In this document: positions 1 through 7,721 of the stretch, piece after piece
Layout of the letters: every line of letters starts with the position of its first letter
Numbering within the stretch: position 1 is the first letter of the stretch
Source of the DNA: JAHDHW01 sp963793295
GTDB lineage: Bacteria > Bacteroidota > Bacteroidia > Chitinophagales > Saprospiraceae
Length of the DNA: 64,000 nucleotides
Direction of reading: 5' to 3'
Assembly (NCBI GenBank): GCA_963793295.1
Contig: CAWBZX010000011.1
Location: forward strand, 186,001 to 250,000
Notes under the pieces: generated by a model
Told to the model about the DNA's origin: nothing
Database searches by the model: none
Seen by the model: only the letters and a program-made list of their open reading frames with translations
Translations under genes and position numbers: made by a program

Positions 1-2
1 AA

Positions 3-122
3 ATCAAACAGAATATTGGTTTGACTATGGAGGTGGAATTAAAAGAATACGACACTATCCCGAGAAGTGAAGGCGGAAAACTAAATAGAATTAAGGATTT
101 GAGAAAAAAATCAAAAAATTAA
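3..122 (+). CDS. C-terminal end of an unrecognised protein (5' partial)
   Basis: The third forward frame is open from the window edge to TAA at 120-122 and encodes 39 residues. The text includes EYDTIPRSEGGKLNRIKDL, with an isoleucine-proline followed by a glycine-lysine pair. That layout recalls the C-terminal lysine loop of the phenylacetate-CoA ligase/CapK branch of AMP-forming ligases. This is inference from a very short piece, and the tail could belong to another family. A hairpin element begins 14 bases after the stop. Confidence 0.4.
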   Translation: MKQNIGLTMEVELKEYDTIPRSEGGKLNRIKDLRKKSKN

Positions 123-135
123 AAAACAACAACCG

Positions 136-224
136 ACAACAATGTGGATAATGTACATAGCTGGCAGTCAGGCCAACACTCAAACCAAACCCGCCGCCAG
201 CTACGTCATATCCACTCACGTTGT
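136..224. repeat. Cassette-like intergenic hairpin A
   Basis: Two imperfect arms of about 29 bases face each other. The left arm runs from ACAAC (136) to TAGCTGGC (158-165). The right arm runs from GCCAGCTA (196-203) to the final GTTGT (220-224). The neck octamers are exact complements, TGGATA/TATCCA also pair, and the loop is about 30 bases. Such ACAAC...GTTGT hairpins follow genes in many Bacteroidota genomes and look like integron attC sites, but no integrase is present here. The attC reading is inference. Confidence 0.55.
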
Positions 225-243
225 AGCTAATTTGATTAAAACA

Positions 244-556
244 ATGTCAAACAGATTTTCTTGTACAATAAGATTAGTTAGCAATCCCGATTTTTTAAGA
301 ATACTTTGACAAAGGTATTGGACAACCTAACCTGCTCACCCCATTCAGTATATTACATTTACAATGAATTTAAAAGCCCACCTGGAAAAGAATTGCGTTA
401 TGATAAAGAATTCTTTTTAGAAAATTTATTAGTTCAGTAAATGAAAGGAATTACGACAATGATGGTTATCAGATTGATTGATATGTAATAGACAAAGAGA
501 TCGGAATATTGAAAGGTGGCCCGTTGCCAGACCACCTTTTTATTCTTAATAACTAA
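244..556 (+). pseudogene. Decayed unrecognised coding remnant
   Basis: A protein-like text can be followed only by changing frame. It starts at ATG 244 (MSNRFSCTIRLVSNPDF), meets TGA at 307, continues in a second frame (KVLDNLTCSP...FFLENLLVQ, stop at 438) and then in a third frame (SVNERNYDNDGYQID, in-frame TGA, then YVIDKEIGILKGG) to TAA at 554. Composition looks coding, but I do not recognise the family. The third segment overlaps a terminator-like hairpin, so part of it may be fortuitous. Confidence 0.3.
512..545. terminator. Hairpin terminator downstream of katG
   Basis: AAAGGTGG (512-519) pairs with CCACCTTT (532-539) around a 12-base loop, with T-rich sequence after the stem on the + strand and a partly T-rich flank on the - strand. 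It sits 45 bases beyond the katG stop (- strand), so it may end katG transcription, and could work in both directions. Confidence 0.5.
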
Positions 557-583
557 AAAATCAATTTGTCATCGGCGCTGAAA

Positions 584-2836
584 TCAGGCCAGGTCAAAAC
601 GGTCGAGGTTCATCACCTTGGACCACGCGGCCACAAAGTCCTGAACGAACTTCTCTTGAGAGTCCTCACATCCATAGACTTCAGCGAGAGCCCGGAGCTC
701 TGAGTTTGAACCAAAGATGAGATCGACACGGGTACCGGTCCACTTGAGTTCACCTGTTGCACGATCACGACCTTCAAACACTTCTTCTGAATCCGAAGTT
801 GCCTTCCAGGTCGTACCCAAATCGAGTAGATTGACGAAGAAGTCATTGGTGAGCGCCTCTGGACGCTTGGTGAAGACACCATGTTGGGACTGATCAAAGT
901 TGGTATTAAGGACACGCATACCACCAACGAGAACCGTCATCTCAGGCGCGGTCAGTGTCATCAATTGTGCCCGGTCAACCAGCATTTCCTCTGCTGATGC
1001 CTTGTGTTTGGGCATTGAAGTAGTTGCGGAATCCATCTGCAGCCGGCTCAAGGGCAGCGAATGATTCTACATCGGTTTGCTCTTGCGAGGCATCTGCAGC
1101 GTCCAGGTGTAAAAGGCACCGTCACATTATGACCGGCATTCTTTGCTGCCTTCTCAATACCTGCACATCCACCCAGAACGATCAAGTCAGCAAGCGAAAC
1201 CATCTTACCACCAGACTGAGCACTGTTGAATTCTTTTTGAATACCCTCAAGAGTCTCCAATACTGTCGCCAGTTGAGCCGGATTGTTGACTTCCCAATCC
1301 TTCTGTGGTGCAAGGCGAATGCGTGCACCATTTGCGCCACCGCGTTTATCGGAGCCACGGAACGTTGATGCTGATGCCCAGGCGGTAGATACCAGTTGAG
1401 ATACAGACAGTCCTGAAGCAAGAATCTTACTCTTTAATGCAGCGATGTCCTGATCGTCAATCAGTTCATGCGTAACAGCTGGGATAGGATCTTGCCAGAT
1501 CAGCTCTTCCGTTAGGAACTTCAGAGCCAAGATAGCGGGCAAGTGGCCCCATATCACGATGCGTCAATTTAAACCATGCGCGTGCGAAAGCATCTGCAAA
1601 TTCATCTGGATTCTCATAGAAACGTCTTGAAATAGGTTCATAGATAGGATCCATTTTAAGAGCCATATCCGCTGTGGTCATCATGAGCAGCCTGTGTCTT
1701 GGATGGATCGCCAGCCGCTGGTGCAGTTCTCGCATTTGAGGCCTGCCGTAGGCGTCCACTGATGTGCACCCGCAGGACTCTTTGTCAATTCCCATTCATA
1801 ACCGAACAGGACTTCAAAATATTCATTATCCCATTGAGTTGGATTGGGTGTCCATGCACCTTCTAGACCACTGGTAATGGTATCATCTCCATTACCACTA
1901 CCAAATGTATTTTTCCAGCCAAGACCTTGTTCTTCAATAGCCGCACCTGCAGGTTCTCTCCCAACATATTTATCTGGATCAGCAGCACCATGAGCTTTCC
2001 CAAAAGTGTGTCCACCAGCAACAAGTGCAACAGTCTCTTCGTCATTCATAGCCATACGGCCAAAAGTTTCGCGAATATCTATAGCAGATGCAAGCGGATC
2101 AGGATTTCCATTTGGACCTTCCGGATTCACATAGATTAATCCCATCTGAACAGCACCAAGCGGATTCTCGAGTTCACGGTCACCGGTATAACGTTTATCT
2201 CCTAGCCACTCAGTTTCAGAACCCCAATAAATATCTTCTTCAGGCTCCCAAACATCTTCACGTCCACCAGCAAAACCAAATGTCTCAAAGCCCATTGACT
2301 CTAGGGCACAGTTACCAGCTAAGAATCATAAGATCTGCCCATGAAATTTTCTTGCCATATTTCTGTTTGATCGGCCAGAGCAGTAAGCGTGCCTTGTCAA
2401 GGTTTCCATTGTCAGGCCAACTGTTGAGTGGTGCAAAACGCTGGGTGCCGGAGCCTGCACCACCACGGCCGTCAGCGATGCGGTAAGTACCTGCGCTGTG
2501 CCATGCCATCCGAATGAAGAATGGCCCATAATGACCGTAGTCAGCTGGCCACCAGTCTTGAGACGTGGTCATCAGATCGAAAAGATCTTTCTTCACGGCA
2601 TCCAGGTCAAGTTTCTTGAACTCCTCAGCATAATTGAAATCCTCACCCATCGGATTGGACAGGGAAGAATGTTGACGAAGAATGTTCAAATTCAACTGAT
2701 TTGGCCACCAGTCACGGTTTGACGTGCCACCGCCAGCACTTTTCTTTAAAGCTCCACCGGTAAACGGGCACTTGCTTTCACCATTACCATTGTAGCTTGT
2801 AGCATTAGTTGATGTCAGATTTTTGTTTTTATCCAT
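584..2836 (-). pseudogene. katG: Catalase-peroxidase KatG, broken by multiple frameshifts
   Basis: Read together, the frames give a nearly full bifunctional catalase-peroxidase (about 740 residues), a haem enzyme that destroys hydrogen peroxide. The N-terminal part from ATG 2836 carries the distal haem motif (RMAWHSAGTYR) and the DWWP motif. The middle part holds the proximal haem region (VALVAGGHTFGKAHG). The C-terminal duplicated domain ends with KVMNLDRFDLA. The frame is lost near 2320 (one extra base splits DLMIL from AGNCALESMGF), near 1722, 1685, 1515, 1100 and 1018. Protein similarity stays high between lesions, so either the damage is recent or the bases are misread. The 3' half looks clearly richer in GC than most neighbours. 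An OxyR-like remnant lies divergently upstream. Confidence 0.9.
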
Positions 2837-2940
2837 AATTCGATTGATTTATTATTTACTTAAATTATAAGCACGAATTTACCAAAAAGTTTATTTATTT
2901 AAATTATTTTTCCATAGATAAAAGTTATCACCCATTCTCA

Positions 2941-3147
2941 ATCCCGATATGCAATCAATTTACAGAAATAGGTTTCATAAAAAAGGCATCAGAGCATCTG
3001 GATATCATCTAGCCAGCCTTAAGCCTAGAAATTCAAAAATTAGAGAATCAGTTAGATGTTGGATTGTTTGATTTTCAATCCTATTATAGCAATGCCGGAG
3101 GTTGTGACTTTTCTTGCGCAAATACCTTAATCAATGAACCTGAATAA
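2941..3147 (+). pseudogene. Remnant of a LysR-type regulator (OxyR-like) DNA-binding domain
   Basis: The forward frame through 2941-3147 reads IKKASEHLDII, then TAG at 3010-3012, then PALSLEIQKLENQLDVGLF. This matches the winged helix-turn-helix signature of LysR-type regulators, in which a glutamine normally stands where the TAG is; CAG to TAG is a single transition. The text loses resemblance after about 3070 and stops at TAA 3145, so the effector-binding domain is absent. The gene faces away from katG about 100 bases from its start, the usual oxyR/katG arrangement. The HTH match is seen directly; the OxyR identity is inferred from context. Confidence 0.6.
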
Positions 3148-3275
3148 ATAAAAACTGATTACAACAAAAGCTAAAATGTCAATAGCCGCTAAACACGGCT
3201 ACTACTTTTAGCCAAACCATTATCAACCATTGAAGGTCAATTTCATTTTAATTTGTATCTTTTAAACCAAAACAA

Positions 3276-3655
3276 ATGAAATTTAACTCGAAAAATCCTT
3301 TTTTGGCCATTATCTTAAGTCTTTTAATCTCCGCCTGTGCCGAAGAAGTTCAGCTTACCGTTATTGATGATACAGCAATCTCTAACGAAGATCAAACTTC
3401 AGATTGGTTAGCTTATGAGCATACGCACAATGAAAGAAGGTTTAGTCCTCTAGATGATATCAATTCAAATAATGTGGCTGATTTAAAGGTGGATTGGTTT
3501 ATGGATCTTCTTAATGATATTGAATTAGTGTCCACACCTTTGGTAGTAAATGGCATTTTATTCGAAAAGGGGCAAAAGAAACCTTACCAAAATTTAAAGG
3601 TTTGATTAAAAAAGAGGCCAGTGAGAAAAAATCTGGAAATGATCGTCAATGCTAG
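3276..3655 (+). pseudogene. Truncated PQQ-dependent dehydrogenase
   Basis: ATG 3276 begins a lipoprotein-like signal peptide (lipobox LLISAC). It is followed by the N-terminal hallmark of quinoprotein alcohol/methanol dehydrogenases: DWLAYEHTHNERRFSPLDDI, then a VADLKVDW stretch and STPLVVNGILF. Family members run to about 550-700 residues as an eight-bladed propeller, but here the frame stops at 3605 after 109 residues. Beyond position 3560 the sequence no longer matches. A +1 frame continues with lysine-rich text (LPKFKGLIKKEASEKK) to TAG 3653, which may be the tail left by a large internal deletion. The protein cannot be a working enzyme. Confidence 0.7.
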
Positions 3656-3724
3656 TATTCGCATCGTACTGCGTCTCTACCAACAACGTTGTATGCCATC
3701 AAAATAAAGCAAACCAGGTTATTA

Positions 3725-5674
3725 ATGAAAAAAATATTTTTATTACACTTTTTACTTTTTTTTATTTTTCAGTTGAGCGCCCAAACCAAGCTTGATTCCC
3801 TTTGGGCTATTTGGGAAGACAAAACCAAACCCGACTCTATCCGTGCTATAGCATTTGAGGACTACATTTATGAGGGCTATTTCTACACCCAACCAGATAG
3901 TGCTATTGTACTGGCAGAACAATTATTTGAATTCACTCAAAATATTGATTACAAAATAGGAATGGTGGATGCTTTGAAATTAGCAGGATATACTTTTTTT
4001 AGGATGGGCAATTACCCTAAAGCTTTAGAATCCTACCAAAGAGGATTAAAAATAGCTGAAGAAATAAACGATAAAATTGGAACTGCTTATATATTATTAA
4101 GAACTGGTTTTATCTATCACGACAATGGGGATATCATAATGGCTCTAAATTATTATCAAAGAAGCCTAAAGATTTTTGAAGAAATTGATTATGTAGATGG
4201 GATGGGTTCAGTATATAATGAATACGGCAGTATTTATCGGGAGAAAAAAGAATATGATAAATCACTAGAATATTATTTAAAAAGTATAGCTATTAATGAC
4301 GAACTCAATGATGAAAGTGGCAACTCGGCTATGTATCTCAATATTGGCGACCTTTACCTTGACCAAAAGGATTTTGTTAAAGCGCTTGATTATTTTCAGA
4401 AAGGACTAACTATCTATGAACAGGAAGAAGATAAATTGGGAATAGCCTCCGGGCTTGCCGGTATTGGTAGCCTTTATAGTGAGCAAGGCAACAATACCGA
4501 AGCATTGGAGTTCCTTCAAAGGAGTTTAAACATTAGTGAACAAATAGATGATGCTCAAGGAAGCGCTTCCACACTGCTACGTATTGGTGATATTTATGCA
4601 GATCAGGGGAAATATTCTGAATCCATCGAGTATTGCAAAAAAAGTCTAGCCTTGGCAAAGAACCTAGGCGATATAAGCGATCAAGAAGCTTCTTGCGATT
4701 GCCTATACTATGCTTATAAAGCAATGGGTAATGTGAATGAAGCATTGATCTATCACGAACTGATGCTGTTATTTACAGATAGCTTGAAAACAGAAGAAAC
4801 TGCCAAAAAACTACAACAGATGGAGTTTTCTAAACAAGTGCTGACAGATAGTTTGGTTCAAGTGGAGAAGGATATGGAAGTGGAAATGGCTCACCAGACC
4901 GAAGTGCAACAAAAAGATAAAAATAGAAATCTGGCCATTGGTGGGAGCATATTCTTCCTTGTACTTTCTGTTGGATTTTTCAGTAGATGGCGCTATGTAA
5001 AAAAATCGAAAGCCATCATCGAAAAAGAGAAGAACCGATCAGAGAATTTATTGCTTAATATCCTGCCGGCTGAAATTGCAGAAGAGCTCAAAGAAAAAGG
5101 TGAAGCTGCCGCACGCGATTTTGAACTGGTATCAATTTTATTTACAGACTTTAAAAGCTATACTGAAAAGTCGGAAAAACTATCTGCAACAGAGCTGATA
5201 GGAGAGATCAATCATTGCTTTAGGGCCTTTGACCATATTTGTGAAAAATATGGAATAGAAAAAATAAAGACTATTGGCGATGCTTATATGGCCGCTGGCG
5301 GATTACCTGTTCCTTCAGACGACTCCATACAAAATACGATCTTAGCCGCTTTAGACATGCAATCCTTTATGACCGATAGAATAGCAGTTAAAAAAGTCAA
5401 AAACGAAATCACTTTTGAAATGCGACTGGGCATCCATACTGGTCCAGTGGTAGCAGGTATTGTGGGTGTCAAGAAATTCCAATATGATGTTTGGGGAGAT
5501 ACCGTGAACACAGCCTCAAGAATGGAAAGCAGTGGTGAGATAGGCAAAGTGAATATCTCTCAATATACCTATGAGCTTATTAAAGACGACCCACAGTTTA
5601 CCTTTGAAGCCAGGGGTAAAATACAAGTTAAAGGAAAGGGAGAAATGGAAATGTGGTTTGTAGGGAAGACCTAA
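3725..5674 (+). CDS. Membrane TPR protein with class III adenylate cyclase domain
   Basis: The preferred start is ATG 3725, which opens a signal peptide (MKKIFLLHFLLFFIFQLSAQ); the open frame reaches 12 codons further upstream. The 649-residue product has a periplasmic array of about seven TPR repeats (residues 40-370), a coiled region, one membrane span (about 401-422) and a cytoplasmic class III cyclase domain. Both metal-binding aspartates (D475 in FTDF, D519 in IGDAY), the adenine-selecting pair K515/D588 and the transition-state residues N595 and R599 are present. It should therefore make cAMP from ATP as a homodimer. TPRs outside and a cyclase inside suggest sensing of an envelope partner. 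It stands alone between hairpin-like elements and is intact amid broken genes. Confidence 0.88.
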   Translation: MKKIFLLHFLLFFIFQLSAQTKLDSLWAIWEDKTKPDSIRAIAFEDYIYEGYFYTQPDSAIVLAEQLFEFTQNIDYKIGMVDALKLAGYTFFRMGNYPKALESYQRGLKIAEEINDKIGTAYILLRTGFIYHDNGDIIMALNYYQRSLKIFEEIDYVDGMGSVYNEYGSIYREKKEYDKSLEYYLKSIAINDELNDESGNSAMYLNIGDLYLDQKDFVKALDYFQKGLTIYEQEEDKLGIASGLAGIGSLYSEQGNNTEALEFLQRSLNISEQIDDAQGSASTLLRIGDIYADQGKYSESIEYCKKSLALAKNLGDISDQEASCDCLYYAYKAMGNVNEALIYHELMLLFTDSLKTEETAKKLQQMEFSKQVLTDSLVQVEKDMEVEMAHQTEVQQKDKNRNLAIGGSIFFLVLSVGFFSRWRYVKKSKAIIEKEKNRSENLLLNILPAEIAEELKEKGEAAARDFELVSILFTDFKSYTEKSEKLSATELIGEINHCFRAFDHICEKYGIEKIKTIGDAYMAAGGLPVPSDDSIQNTILAALDMQSFMTDRIAVKKVKNEITFEMRLGIHTGPVVAGIVGVKKFQYDVWGDTVNTASRMESSGEIGKVNISQYTYELIKDDPQFTFEARGKIQVKGKGEMEMWFVGKT

Positions 5675-5693
5675 TATGAAGGCAAACACGGCA

Positions 5694-5760
5694 TACAACA
5701 ATCGCAATTCGCACATAATTGCATTCGCCTCATGCGCCATATAATTCGGATCGATTGACA
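5694..5760. repeat. Cassette-like intergenic hairpin C
   Basis: The sequence begins GGCATACAACAATCG and ends CGATTG, with CAATCG/CGATTG and ATTCG/CGGAT pairing and a small inner GCAT/ATGC hairpin. It follows the cyclase gene directly. A matching right-half motif (CAACGTTGTATGCC, 3682-3695) precedes the cyclase gene, so the gene is bracketed by complementary ends. Same type as element A; function unproven. Confidence 0.4.
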
Positions 5761-5772
5761 CACTAAAATAAA

Positions 5773-6160
5773 ATGAAAGAAAAAGTACTACTATTAAACC
5801 TTATTTCTGTTTTTGTAGTAGGATTTGCACTAACCACCTTCCTACATGAAATAGCTCATGCTATCATTGCAAAAATGGTTGGTGTTAAACCTGAATTATT
5901 TCATTCCTATGTTTCATATAATGACTCATCAACATCAGCAATTAGGTTGAAGGATTTAATTTTATCTTCCGACAGAAATTCTTCTTTAGAAAATATTTTC
6001 TTAAAAAAAATTACTGACCCGTATCATTAATGATACAAATGGTTTTAATTTCAAGAATACTCGCTACGGGTATTCAATTATAAGCAGAATCTATAACAAG
6101 CTTTTCGATAACGGGCTGTTTTCCATCGCTACTCATTCACTTAATCTTTTAGTCAATTAA
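5773..6160 (+). pseudogene. Membrane metalloprotease-like fragment (HEIAH), frameshifted
   Basis: ATG 5773 opens a membrane segment followed by the zinc motif FLHEIAHAIIAKMVG, as in M50-type (site-2 protease-like) peptidases. The frame stops at 6030 after 85 residues. An adjacent run of eight A (6003-6010) lets the reading pass into another frame, which continues coherently (TRIINDTNGFNFKN...IATHSLNLLVN) to TAA 6158. Even restored, at about 128 residues it lacks the further membrane helices and third zinc ligand expected of M50 enzymes. It is therefore probably an internally deleted remnant; a family of short HEIAH proteins is the alternative. Confidence 0.5.
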
Positions 6161-6227
6161 AAAAACACTAAATTAGTGAAGCGTAATATTAACCAATCAG
6201 TGCAACAAACTCATTCGAATTTAATGT

Positions 6228-6563
6228 ATGGCATACGTGAAAAATAAACTAAATTGGCAAGCTTTCTCAACGGAAGATAGAAATAAGGTCATTGAAGTTA
6301 TAAAAGATACCATTACTAAAAATGGTGGCTACATTATCAATTTCAACCTGTTTTCCGATCTTGCACTTAGTCTTAGTATCGAAATTGAAGAGAACAAAAT
6401 TTCTAATTTATACAAAGAACTTTATAAAATAATAAATATTTCTGAACCAGCACCAGGTAACCTTAATGACCATTCCAAAATGGAATGGTGGATTCTGATG
6501 AACGTATCTTTCGGTAAAGGAAAAGGGAATTTAAAAGTAGAAATCCCAAATGTGCCTGGTTAA
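6228..6563 (+). CDS. Conserved-looking hypothetical protein, 111 aa
   Basis: An intact frame from ATG 6228 encodes a soluble protein without signal peptide or membrane span. It reads as an alpha/beta domain: N-terminal helix (STEDRNKVIEVIKDTI), a strand (GGYIINFNLFSDLALSLSIEI), a helix (ENKISNLYKELYKIINI), and a strand pair with MEWWILMNVSFGKGKGNLK and a terminal EIPNVPG. I cannot assign a family or function. Being clean among broken neighbours suggests it is a real expressed gene. Confidence 0.6.
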   Translation: MAYVKNKLNWQAFSTEDRNKVIEVIKDTITKNGGYIINFNLFSDLALSLSIEIEENKISNLYKELYKIINISEPAPGNLNDHSKMEWWILMNVSFGKGKGNLKVEIPNVPG

Positions 6564-6701
6564 ATTGATCGATTTTTTTACACACTTTTTAGGATAGTGT
6601 CCACTGTACAAAAGGACGCCCAATTTTAATTCTATTTCAGGATAAGGCAACTTAAAGCGAGCTGCTTTTTATACACAAACCCTTTAGGAAAAACATCAAA
6701 A

Positions 6702-7560
6702 ATGGAAGCATTAAATAAAATTTTAGAATTTGAACTCATTAGTGTTGGAGAATATAAGATAAGAGTTTATTCATTAGTGATTATTTTATTAATTTTTATG
6801 ACTACTAAAGCCATATTATGGTTAATTAAAAGAGCATTATATCGAAGACAAAAGTCTAAAAAACTTGACACAGGGAATGCTTATGCATTATTTCAAATTA
6901 TTAAATATATAATATGGGTAATTGCTATTGGTTTTATTTTAGAAACCATCGGAATTAATAGTTACCGTATTAATTGCAGGTTCAGCAGCCCTGCTTGTTG
7001 GAGTGGGATTAGGATTACAGCAAACTTTTAACGATGTTATATCCGGAATAATATTACTTTCTGAAAGATCAATAAAAATCGATGATGTTTTGGAAATAGA
7101 TGGTGATGTTGTAAAAATTCAAAAAATTGGATTACGAACATCCAAAGGATTAAATACAGATGACATTTCTATTATAATTCCAAATTCATTGATAACAACG
7201 AATAAGGTAATAAATTGGAGTCATCAATCAGAAAAAACTCGTTTCAGAATTGATGTTGGAGTTGCTTATGGCAGCGATGTTGATTTAGTAATAAAAATTT
7301 TGGAAGAAAGTGCTTATGAGCATCCTGATGTTTTTGACAGGGAATTAACAGAAGCCAGATTAGTGAATTTCGGGAATTCGTCATTAGATTTTCAAGTTTT
7401 GTTTTTCAGTAAAAATATTTTTAGAATAAGTAAAGTGAAAAGTGATATCCGTAGAATTATTAATAAAAAATTTGCTCAAAACAATATTACAATACCATTT
7501 CCTCAAATGGACTTACATTTAAAATCAAATAATACTGGGACATTCACAAAAAATGAATAG
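6702..7560 (+). pseudogene. MscS-family mechanosensitive channel, single frameshift
   Basis: The N-terminal frame (ATG 6702) gives two membrane helices and stops at 7031. Removing the A at 6960 joins it exactly to the frame ending at 7560, restoring INVTVLIAGSAALLVGVG. This is the glycine/alanine-rich pore helix TM3 of MscS, followed by GLQQTFNDVISGIILLSER. The restored protein is about 285 residues, with the beta domain (DDVLEIDGDVVKIQKIGLRTS) and C-terminal alpha/beta domain. Small channels of this kind vent solutes during hypo-osmotic shock. A single-base insertion is the only lesion, so a recent mutation or a base-call error are both possible. Confidence 0.85.
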
Positions 7561-7642
7561 TAACGTCACATAACAAAGGGTATTTGTCCCTGGCTTGATA
7601 ACCGCTATTCTATCCCTTCAAACGAAAGTTTAGATTTTATTG

Positions 7643-7650
7643 TATTTTTG
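7643..7650 (+). promoter_or_regulatory. Bacteroidota-type -7 box upstream of the cyclase/AraC pseudogene
   Basis: TATTTTTG matches the TAnnTTTG consensus of the Bacteroidota housekeeping sigma factor, 72 bases before ATG 7722. No good TTG -33 element sits at the usual spacing, so the call is tentative. Confidence 0.3.
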
Positions 7651-7721
7651 GCTCTCCGTAAAAACGCCAATCAAAACGAAAGGCTTTTACTTCAAAAAGC
7701 ACCGTTCAAAGCTTTTATGCT

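Noticed and set aside
1024..1368. Forward open frame opposite katG
   Set aside because: It is an antisense shadow of the katG coding strand, with no domain-like text.
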